Shown here piece after piece: positions 43,101-51,622 of a stretch of DNA of 64,000 nt (positions are counted from its first letter, which is position 1; each line of letters begins with the position of its first letter). Source of the stretch: Mesostigma viride (taxonomy: Eukaryota > Streptophyta > Mesostigmatophyceae > Mesostigmatales > Mesostigmataceae); NCBI GenBank assembly GCA_009746045.1, contig RPFO01000082.1:1070677-1134676 (forward strand), written 5' to 3'. The notes beneath the pieces were generated by a model. The model was not told the origin of the DNA and searched no databases. It saw only the letters and a program-made list of their open reading frames with translations. A program made the translations under genes and the position numbers.

Positions 43101-44171
43101 ATATTGAAGAGCATGCGCTTGCAGTGCTCGCCCAGGCCCTTCGAGCGCTGGCCAGTAGGTGCATGGTGCATGAGCGAACAGAGCCTGATGACCTATATTG
43201 CTTTGTCCCATTTCTGTTGTTAATATATTCTGATCAGGCACTCCGCAAAGGTGAAAACCATTTGCGTTCAGTACCGGGCCGCGGAAATCGCGGAAAAACG
43301 CGATCTGCAAATGAATCCGACCGGAATCGAACTGGGGACCTCTCGCACCAAATTTGCTGACTATAGGACGGACGTCTCCGGTTACCATGGCATCGCCAAC
43401 TTACACCTACAGTCATCCGCAAAAGTTCTCCTGTCCGGGGAGTGATGCAAGCCTTTCGGATTTGGTACTAGATAAATCACTTATTAATATATTATTTGTA
43501 TTATTAGTTGTCTTACTTATCATCCTGATTATTAGTACTATTTACTTTTTGTAGCTGTATATTTGTTATTGTTATCGTTGTTTACATCTTCTTTTCTTTT
43601 CTTTTCTTTTCTTTTCTTTTCTTTTCTTTTCTTTTCTTTTCTTTTCTTTTCTTTTCTTTTCTTTTCTTTTCTTTTCTTTTCTTTTCTTTTCTTTTCTTTT
43701 CTTTTCTTTTCTTTTCTTTTCTTTTCTTTTCTTTTCTTTTCTTTTCTTTTCTTTCTTTTCTTTTCTTTTCTTTTCTTTTCTTTTCTTTTCTTTTCTTTTC
43801 TTTTCTTTTCTTTTCTTTTCTTTTCTTTTCTTTTCTTTTCTTTTCTTTTCTTTTCTTTTCTTTTCTTTTCGTTTCTTTTCTTTTCGTTTCTTTTCGTTTC
43901 GTTTCGTTTCTTTTCTTTTCGTTTCTTTCTTTCCTTCTTTCCTTTTTTCAACGTCTGTTTTCATTTTTAATTTACTTTCTGATTTCTGAACTTACTTACT
44001 GATTTCTTTTAACCCCTTCGCGTATGTGTGTTCTCTTTTTCCTTCTCAGTTTTTTTTTCCCCCCTGTAAACCTTTTTGGTTTGTTACCATCTGTCTCCCT
44101 GTATGCAGGTCTTCCTACAGATAGCAACGCGCCGGGCGGCAGGCGGGCTGATCCGGATCCCGCAGTCTTAA
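37157..44171 (+). CDS. RPB11: DNA-directed RNA polymerase II subunit RPB11
   Basis: Small alpha-like subunit that pairs with RPB3 in Pol II assembly. Exons: 37157-37209, 37352-37441, 38553-38631 and 39903-39998 join in phase with GT-AG introns (donor GTACGT after exon 2). The protein begins [18 protein letters not shown] as in plants and continues [39 protein letters not shown] and [20 protein letters not shown]. The last exon is uncertain. The best candidate is 44109-44171 (or from 44121), ending IRIPQS and TAA, after an intron of 4.1 kb full of repeats. Direct read-through after exon 4 would instead stop at 40018 (LVRALDL). The first four exons are secure. Confidence 0.9.
38751..38806 (+). 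mobile_element. Repeat X terminal fragment (RPB11 intron 3)
   Basis: ATCGAGGAGACAACCAGCG and the next ~37 bp match the end of repeat X in the opposite orientation to copies A and B. Confidence 0.75.
40020..40230. repeat. AT-rich AATAATAGT low-complexity tract
   Basis: RPB11 intron 4. Imperfect TAATAATAGTAATAATT units surround a degenerate copy of the exon 4 end at about 40091. Confidence 0.8.
40309..40565. repeat. (CACACG)n microsatellite
   Basis: About 250 bp of CACACG units in RPB11 intron 4, turning into CA repeats at the end. Peptides read from it ([12 protein letters not shown]) are artefacts. Confidence 0.97.
41566..42016 (-). mobile_element. Repeat X, copy C (RPB11 intron 4)
   Basis: Matches copies A and B from TTTGAAAGTGCTGTCC to GGTTGTCTCCTTGAT, with a few substitutions. 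It has an extra ~21-bp insertion at about 41849-41869 that is itself the X terminal motif. A further copy of the motif at 41416 (ATCAAGGAGACATCC), in inverted orientation, could be the opposite end of a 601-bp element. Confidence 0.8.
42441..43185 (-). mobile_element. 5'-truncated LINE copy with 11-bp target duplication (RPB11 intron 4)
   Basis: Minus-strand end of ORF2 and 3' UTR, with a short A/T tail. Flanked by TGATGACCTAT at 42430-42440 and 43186-43196. Several frame changes relative to the full copy. A SINE-like repeat begins about 40 bp to the right. Confidence 0.88.
43225..43470 (-). mobile_element. tRNA-derived SINE-like repeat, copy 2 (RPB11 intron 4)
   Basis: Same family as 29640-29880, with the B-box-like AGTTCGATTCC on the minus strand. 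It differs by a short CGGAAATCGCGGAAAAACG insertion in the body. Confidence 0.65.
43587..43935. repeat. (TTTTC)n microsatellite
   Basis: About 350 bp of TTTTC units, one phase slip near 43752, and TTTCG variants near the end. RPB11 intron 4. Its pyrimidine-rich sense strand lies about 0.2 kb before the putative last-exon acceptor. Confidence 0.98.
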
Positions 44172-44464
44172 TTTGGGTCTTTCCTCTCAGCTAGATCGAC
44201 AACTACCCTAGTCCTTCCATGACAACAGACAAATTCTGATCACCATATGCGTACGTTGTCATACATGCAACATAAATTTACTAAATGATGCTGTCTCCTT
44301 GATACTATTTATAGCTATACAAAATTACGTACAAGCATCGATAGTAGTGCTCAGAACGATCGATGCTCTACAGCCGGGTGGCCAGGCTGCACACATTTAA
44401 CTTATTATATCTAGTATCCAGATCCCGATCGATATATATATTGATCAACATACGGGTCAACATG

Positions 44465-44793
44465 TGGGTATTTCCTCGTAAATGGTGGGCGGAGTGATCG
44501 CAGCAACGGTGCTCACCACTAGCTAGTCTAGACACTCCGGGCCAGTTAGGCTCGAAACACACGCCCTGATCAAGCAAGCTGTTTCTGGCCGGCCCCACTG
44601 TCTAGGTCATGTAATCGCTCTACACGTAAGCCAGCAATAATTTCAATGCACAAGGCTACACATTTCCATCTCCATTCATATATCCATCATCAGCTGAGCG
44701 ACTTGAAAACGCGGACAAGATAACGGCAGGCTCGAGCTATACCATGGTCCGGATTCTCCCGATTTCTGGCCTGCGCTGGTTTTCTCCTTAAGA
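44465..44793 (-). mobile_element. Repeat X, copy D (diverged)
   Basis: Matches copies A-C from GGGTATTTCCTCGTAAATGG onward, ends GGTTTTCTCCTTAAGAT, and has several small insertions. Intergenic, between RPB11 and the RCC1 gene. Confidence 0.75.
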
Positions 44794-44847
44794 TATGGGT
44801 ATCCTTGATACGGGTCGTGATCTGACTCGTCGATCAATCGATCCATG

Positions 44848-44937
44848 GCAAAGGTTGATCTAATCCAAAATATATACTTGCAGTTCGGATATGCATATCT
44901 GAACTGCAAGTATATTTTTTGGATTATCAAACTTTGC
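44848..44937. repeat. 90-bp near-perfect inverted repeat (hairpin)
   Basis: Two ~45-bp arms (left GCAAAGGTTGAT..., ACTTGCAGTTCGGATATG; right CATATCTGAACTGCAAGT..., ATCAAACTTTGC) pair with only a few mismatches and almost no loop. Foldback element or hairpin RNA source. Confidence 0.8.
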
Positions 44938-45422
44938 GAGCTAGTGGTGCTCACGCGGGCAGGTATGATCATTGTCTTTCGAACTTGTAAGAGAAATCCG
45001 CTACAAAATGGCTTCGTAATCCGTGACTCACCACCGGATCAATCACGGCAATCGACTACCATGATACCATAGCCTGCGCAATGAACTCAACAGTTTGTAC
45101 TGAACAGTTTACCGTGCGCACCGGGAATTCAGTCGGTTTTACATGATAAAGTACCGCAGGATGAGCACTCACTGTGGCACCGCGCCGGGTTCATGTGGGT
45201 AACTTGCTTGCCAAAAAGATGTAGTAAACTAACCTGGGTGGCTAAAATCTTAACGTACACCAGCCTAGCTTATGCACATTTTGCTTTACGAGCAATCCAC
45301 TCACGATCTACGCCATGGGAGGGTCGGCATGCCACATATCGACCATTAGCCTTGTCCTGAGCACTGGAAGGCAGGCAATCAAGCATGCCTCCCTTGTAAG
45401 AAAGGTGGGCATAACTTCCCAC

Positions 45423-47680
45423 TCATGGATTCTTGACTGCAAGCACCGCGGTATGGTTCAGTCCGCACGATACATCCAGCACGGCCATGCCTGCCAGGGA
45501 CGTGACCTCCGCTGGTCGGGGATAGTCAAAGTCGTTCCCCAGGCCCAGCTGTCCCCCGCCGGCATCCCCGGGCTGGAAATGCATCCCCGCGCTGCCACCC
45601 CACCCCCACATGAACAGGCGACCTGCGGCCGACACCGCCGCGGTATGCTTCCACCCGCACGCCGCACGGACGATGGTGTGGGCCTTTAGCTCTTTGTGCA
45701 GGGTTGGCGTGGGGAGCCCCGCGCCACCGGACTTGCCCATCCCCAGGCACCCAGTGTCGTTCCCACCCCACATCAGCAGCTCCCCCTGACCAGGACGAAG
45801 AGAGAAGTGATGTGGTCTCCCGCGGGCCCATGAGCACACGCACGCAGGGAAAGCAAGATAGATTCGATGAGGGGGACCCAGAGTTGCAGGGTGGAGAACA
45901 GTTGTAAAGCATCGCCACCAAGCTCGCTCAAACATGCCTATAAGCACTGCCCCCCATCCCCCCCATGACAACCCAGAGCACAGCAACCCCCATATCCCCA
46001 CTTAATGCATGAAATCAACGAAGGAAGCAGTGCCACACTGCCACGTGTCCCCACCTTGTCAGTCACAGCCGCATTGTGGTGGCACCCTGCCGCGACATGC
46101 ACCACGCCCGCTAACTCTGGCACCCGCGACGGCTCCACACATTCCCCCATCTGGCCGCCCGTGCCCAGCTGCAAGTAGTGGCCCTCTCCGAACGTGTACA
46201 CGCGTCCCAGCGCATCCACTGCCACCGAGTGCGCGTGCCCCCCCGCGATGGCTTTTACGCGGACACCCTCCAGCGAGCGCACGCGGCGGGGGGCACACTC
46301 GCGGTAGGCGCCCAACGTAAACAAGGGCAGCCGCCCGTGGCCCAGCCGACCCGTAGTGCCCAGCCCCCAGCTGAACAGCTCGCCCGATGGGGACACAGCC
46401 AGCGCGTGCTCGCCGCCGCATGCGACGCGCGACACCTGGTGCGAGGGGAGGCCAGGCGTGCAGGGTCAGCAGTAAGCACGAGCTTGGAGCAAAGGAAGGA
46501 TTGTAGCAAGGTGGGCACGTGATCGGGGCAAGGTGGGCAAGTGATCGGGCCGAAATCGGACCCGGTTAAAGAAGACCTCAAGAGTGCTAACTCCAAGAAC
46601 AAAACATAGGTAACTTTCCATGCATGTACAGAAGGAAATAATGGTGCATAGGTGGCACACCCTGGATAGGGAGGGGATTTGGGGGGAGTTATGCTGTTTT
46701 CTGCGTGGGTGGGGGGTGCATGCTAGTTTCAATGACCATGTCGTTCTCCGTTGATTGGCAGGCTCTGCACAATATTGTGTGGCTGGAAGCAGGCCACACC
46801 GTGGATTTGGATCGGAGCAGCGACAAATAATGTGACAAGCCTGCATATCTGTGGCTCCCAGGGAATGCCAATGGCTCCCAGGGGCCTTGTTCCCATGGGC
46901 ATGAACGGGCATACAATGTGGATCGCCCCAGTCTCGTAAAGATTGTCGTAATTTTTCCTGAAGACAACGCCCTATGGTTTAAATTTGCGTAAATGCTACT
47001 GCCTAAATCCACCCATACTGACATGGTTCGGCAAGGTAATTGCGGCTATTGTCAGCGCTTTTGCGAGTGAACATAATGGCGATAAGCAAGCAATAATATG
47101 TGCATAAAGGGCGTTGTTGAATTACCTGAACACCGGCGTCGACAAGGGCATCGACCCGGGCCGGCACTGACGTGGACAATCCATGTCGTTTCCCAAGGCC
47201 AAGTTGCCCGTACCGGTTGCACCCAAATCCCCACAATTCCCCTGCCTCGGTGACACACAGGGTAAACCGATGCCCTGCTGCGACTTGGGTCACGGCGCCA
47301 CGTATACTTCCAACATGTAACGGTACCGACGAAAATTCACCTGTGAATTCCTTAACGCCGAGCTGCCCGCGGTCGTTAAGGCCGAAAGTAAAAACATCGC
47401 CATCGCGGGTCAACACCACAGTGTGGGCACCGCCGCATGCAACCTGCTTAACTCCTTGAGCTGTGATGTCCACACGGTATGGCGTTGTCTGCGAGCGCGT
47501 CGCATGTTGCCCATGCGTAGAAGACACACCGCCTCCTAGTCGGCCCAGGTCTCCATTCCCGAAGGTAAAGACAGATGCGGTTCCCTGAGAATTACTGGGC
47601 AAAGCGGAGAAGTGCCGAATTCCAAAAAGGGATGGTGTAGATCGGCATGCAAGTTTTGCGGCAGCAAAAGACCTGTGCAT
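45423..47680 (-). CDS. Mitochondrial RCC1-repeat protein (RCC1L/RUG3-like)
   Basis: Seven-bladed beta-propeller protein related to RCC1. The closest known types are mitochondrial RCC1L in animals and RUG3 in plants, which act in mitochondrial RNA or ribosome metabolism. Exons 47680-47126, 46435-46055 and 45785-45423 join in phase (185 + 127 + 120 codons, 432 aa). ATG at 47680 was chosen because it opens a basic, Ser/Ala-rich presequence (MHRSFAAAKLACRST...RHFSAL), typical of mitochondrial import. RCC1 repeats are clear: VACGGAHTVVLTRDGDVFTFG, VAAGHRFTLCVTEAGELWGFG, VACGGEHALAVSPSGELFSWG, IAGGHAHSVAVDALGRVYTFG and ACGWKHTAAVSAAGRLFMWG. Divergent from the next gene. Confidence 0.9.
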
Positions 47681-48294
47681 GTTGCCGTCATGGTTAAACG
47701 ATACTGCCGATGCCAGCCATGGCAGGCCGCTGTTGCGCTCAGCGACCTCGCGTAAACCAAATGCAGTGCGCAATAACGCGCATCACGTTTTTGACCTACT
47801 GTAAGACTTGTAACATAATTAAATGTATGTAAGTACTACATAACTGGGCTTCCTTACCAGCGGTGTAATGCTATCGGCCGATAGCCGACACGTCAGCGTT
47901 TCTTGTCCACTTGTCCTGCTGCTGTTCAAGACAGCTTGGAAGGCTTACGTGGCCGGTAGAGACCATACCTGTTGTTCCTGCAGAGTGTAGACGGTGTTGT
48001 TCCTGCATGCCTAGCAAGCCAGCACGGCACCGAGACGGCACCGCATGCGACCTGCAGTCCAGTAACTCCTACCTGTAACTCCTGCTGTAACTATATATTT
48101 GCCTGTAGATAACAAGCCGCGTGTTCCATGTCCTCCTGCAATTGCTGTGCGCATCTCGGGGAAGCAGACAGACGGAATGTTTCTCTCCCCTAGCCTTCTT
48201 CTTTAATTGAGTTGGAGAAGGACAGCAGACGTGGGTTTGAGTCATTAAAATCCTTTCGCATCAATCGCTCAGCTTGTAGCTGGGTCATTTCACG
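47681..48294. promoter_or_regulatory. Divergent promoter region, RCC1-like / class V PLP enzyme
   Basis: 614 bp between the two start codons, no repeat recognised. Contains the palindrome-like ATCGGCCGATAGCCGA near 47872. Inferred from layout only. Confidence 0.4.
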
Positions 48295-49476
48295 ATGTCT
48301 GCGGGCAAATTCCAGCAATTATACTCTCGTTTCTTCGATGCAAACCCGGGCATCCAGCATTTTGCAGCGCATTCGCATCATTACTGGCCTGACTGCACGA
48401 GGCAGGCAATGCTGGATTACTGGGATGATAGCGCCAAGTTGGTGGACGGGAAATGGGAGCTGATATTCGGCCAGGTTGTGCCAGAGACGCAGGGGTTGAT
48501 TGCCAAACACCTGAATTTGCTGAATCCCAAGCAAATAGTTTTTGCCAGCAACACGCACGAGCTTCTTTTCCGCATATTGTCCTGTTTTCCATCGACATCT
48601 CCTCTTACCGTGCTCAGCAGCGACAGCGAGTTCCATTCCTTTTCTAGGCAGATGGCACGATTGCGAGAGCTCAAGAATGTCCGTCATATAATCCAGCCCT
48701 GCCTACCGTTCGCGAACTTCCAGGAAAGGCTCTTAGAAAGCCTACGGACAGAGCACGTGGATTTGTTGTTCGTTTCTCACGTGTTCTTCAATTCTGGAGT
48801 CGTTATGACCGACTTGGAAGCGTTCATCGACCAAGTCCCGGACACCGTCACGGTCGTCATCGACGGATACCACGCCTTCATGGCGCTACCCACGGACCTC
48901 AGCCGTCTATCCACACGGATCTTCTACCTGGCGGGTGGCTACAAGTACGCCCAGGGTGGCGAAGGGTGCTGCTTCGCGGTCGTCCCAGAAAACTGCAGCC
49001 TGCGGCCGTGCAACACGGGCTGGTTCGCGGACTTTGGGGCGCTGGAGCGGAAAGTGGAGCCGGGAGCGGTCATCGCCTATGCTCCTGACGGCATGCGCTT
49101 TGCCGGTTCCACCATGGATTTCTCGCCCGTGTACCGACTACGTTCCGTGCTGCGCCTGTTTGAAGATCAAGGCGTGACTGTGCCCGTCATCCATGGTTAT
49201 GTGCGACAGCTACAGGCCGCATTCCTGCAGCACCTGGGAGGGTTGGAGCAGCCCTGGCTTTGCCAGCACAACCTGGTCCGTGAAGAGGGCAAGGATCACG
49301 GCCACTTCTTTGCGTTTGAGTGCAGGGACGAGGGTCAAGCGCAGCGGCTGCATGACCACCTTAAAGCGAACAAGGTCATCACGGATGTGCGAGGGCCGCG
49401 CATCCGTTTTGGCTTTGCGTTATACCATGATGCGCAAGAGTTCAACCTGTCCTGCCTGGAGAGGTTTCAAGGGTGA
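48295..49476 (+). CDS. Class V aminotransferase-fold PLP enzyme (kynureninase-like), intronless
   Basis: 393 codons from ATG 48295 to TGA, in a single exon. The fold-type I PLP signature is present: Asp190 and His193 in VVIDGYHAFMALPTDLS for the cofactor, and Lys217 in YLAGGYKYAQGGEG as the Schiff-base lysine. NTHELLFRILS near residue 86 is the phosphate-binding region. Length fits class V enzymes such as kynureninase or cysteine desulfurase relatives. Substrate cannot be assigned. The AGGYKYAQGGEG context resembles bacterial class V enzymes. Absence of introns among genes with 2-9 introns suggests transfer from bacteria or retroposition. No targeting signal is obvious. Confidence 0.88.
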   Translation: MSAGKFQQLYSRFFDANPGIQHFAAHSHHYWPDCTRQAMLDYWDDSAKLVDGKWELIFGQVVPETQGLIAKHLNLLNPKQIVFASNTHELLFRILSCFPSTSPLTVLSSDSEFHSFSRQMARLRELKNVRHIIQPCLPFANFQERLLESLRTEHVDLLFVSHVFFNSGVVMTDLEAFIDQVPDTVTVVIDGYHAFMALPTDLSRLSTRIFYLAGGYKYAQGGEGCCFAVVPENCSLRPCNTGWFADFGALERKVEPGAVIAYAPDGMRFAGSTMDFSPVYRLRSVLRLFEDQGVTVPVIHGYVRQLQAAFLQHLGGLEQPWLCQHNLVREEGKDHGHFFAFECRDEGQAQRLHDHLKANKVITDVRGPRIRFGFALYHDAQEFNLSCLERFQG

Positions 49477-49814
49477 TATCTAGTTACTGCTCCGAAGGGC
49501 ACGAGTTGACAGTGAAGGGGGCGTTACTACAACCGATGGGGCCACTACCTAGAGTTACATAACGAGATATGAGTGGAGCCACATGTGTGCGTTAGCTTGC
49601 ATGTGTGAGCTGAGCTAGCAGTGCACAAGCAAAATGGTAAGTATGATTTACAGGAGCTTTGCCATTACAGGAGGTCCAGCCCGGCGCCAATCGAGCATGC
49701 ATGCGCTAGCTTCACAACAACCTCAAGTGTGACTAGGACCATGTATATTATTTTTATTTGAAGTATGGATCATTTTCAATACATAGCAATAATACAAAGA
49801 TGTTTTAACAATTG

Positions 49815-50220
49815 CCGGGCATTTATTTCCATTTACGGTGATTCCTCGTGTTGATTAATGGCTGGAGAGCAATCGCAGCAGTGGTGCTTCCAACTGGACA
49901 CTGGACCGGCCGCTAGGAACAACTGCCCTGTTCGACGCTAGGTTGCTTTTCGCTCGCGACCAGATCTTGCTCGCGGATAATATGATTTATGATTTGTACT
50001 ACCAAAATATGTTACTTGCAACTCAAACAAATAATTAATTCGCCAAAATGTGCTTTTTTTTCTGCCGTACGTAGTCCGGTCTCTCGCCAACTGTTTCATA
50101 TGCAAACAATATAATTTAGCCGGTTGTCTCAATACATTAGCAGGCTCATGCTAGAGCTACCATGATGGTCTATCCGGATTTCATTTAAGATTTCTGGCCT
50201 GAGCTGGTTGTCGCTTTGAT
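49815..50220 (-). mobile_element. Repeat X, copy G (old, diverged)
   Basis: Recognisable by TTTCCATTTACGGTGATTCC, GAGAGCAATCGCAGCAGTGG and the end TTTCTGGCCTGAGCTGGTTG. The middle is replaced by unrelated AT-rich sequence. Confidence 0.6.
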
Positions 50221-50290
50221 TAATTAATTAATTAGACTCGTGCTCCCGTTGGGGAGTCACGGAGCATTAACCCCGATGGATGGATATGGA
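50221..50290 (-). mobile_element. 3' UTR fragment of the second LINE family
   Basis: TTAATTAATTAATTAGACTC, GTGCTCCCGTTGGGGAGTC and GGAGCATTAACCCCGATGG are the reverse of the 3' end at 28480-28620. It abuts the end of X copy G. Confidence 0.55.
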
Positions 50291-50644
50291 TATGTCGCTT
50301 TGATATTGAAGCCATTCGATCGATCAGGACGTACGTGGACATGTGCGCATATGCACATGCACACCAGGTGCATGTTGACATGGCATGCATGTAGAACTGA
50401 TCGAATGGACATATGTCAATCGATCAGAATATGTCAATTGTCTCCTTGATATGTCAATTGCCTCACTGGTAATGTTGTGCACATGTCATGCATGGCATGC
50501 GCACATGCCAGCACGTTACACGTACATCGGCCGGCCGGGGCTGGGCGTAGCCCGTGCACACTACTACATATAATTCACACACTATACTGCACAACGCACC
50601 AATGAGTGCTACACACGCACTGCTATATGTGAAGTGAGACAACT

Positions 50645-50745
50645 ATATTCTGATCAGACACTCCGCAAAGGTGAAAACCATTTGCGTTCAGTGCCGGGCC
50701 GCGGAAAACGCGGAAAAACGCGATCTGCAAATGAATCCGGCCGCA
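50645..50745 (-). mobile_element. tRNA-derived SINE-like repeat, copy 3 (truncated)
   Basis: Matches the 3' body of copies 1 and 2 (CACTCCGCAAAGGTGAAAAC to AAATGAATCCGG) and stops just before the tRNA-like head. Confidence 0.65.
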
Positions 50746-50771
50746 ACTATATGTACATATAACACACACGC

Positions 50772-51015
50772 AAGTTAGGCTCGAAACACACGCCCTGATC
50801 AAGCATGCTGTTTCCGGCCCCACCGTCTAGGTCATCTAGTCGCTCTACACGTAAGCCAGCTAGCCATAATTTCAATGCACAAGGATACACATTTCCATCA
50901 CCATTCATCTTCATCATCCTGAACGACTCGAACACGCAGACAAGATAACGGCAGGCTCGAGCTACCATGGTCCGGATTCTCCCGATTTCTGGCCTGCGCT
51001 GGCTGTCTCCTTGAT
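50772..51015 (-). mobile_element. Repeat X, copy E (partial)
   Basis: Matches the last ~245 bp of copies A-C, ending GGCTGTCTCCTTGAT. Confidence 0.85.
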
Positions 51016-51622
51016 AACACACACGTGTATTGTACGTGTACGTCTCACTTCACAATAACAAAATGAAAAAGCTAGTACTTAGACATGTTTAATTGATACT
51101 ATAACGTTCACTTTTCCTCACTTCAGGATAGTACTTCGTGTCCGGCCGCTCAACATAATCAGAAATGTCGTTGCCTCGTTGGTACTAAAACATAATCCAA
51201 ACAAGATCAAAATATAAAATAATATTGAGTGATAAATATAAAGCGTAATGCAACAGAACGCATGATACGGCAACATCATCAAGGAGACAACCAGCCCAAC
51301 TAGTCAGCGATCCCGAACCCCCTGAGGTTCCCACTTCAAACCACGGCACAGGAAAATCCATAGCTAAGATCTTCTTCAAGATCATATGGTTCCTACAAAG
51401 GGTACCCCTTTGAGCTTAAGGGGGATCTAGAGGCTAATTTAGGCATCCAGAGGTATTCACTAAGAAACAGCCATGTAAACTCCGGCAAAGTCGTACCTCA
51501 GGCTAGCCAGGACTGTACAGAATGCACCATCAGCCTTCGCTTATTTGGATTCTCTCAACCACATTAGCACAAAGCCAAGGGCGCTTGACGAGCTCTTGGT
51601 ACGGACTCGCGCAGACAGCTCA

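Noticed and set aside
43538-43970. FSFLF and KKRKE proteins
   Set aside because: TTTTC microsatellite read in all frames.
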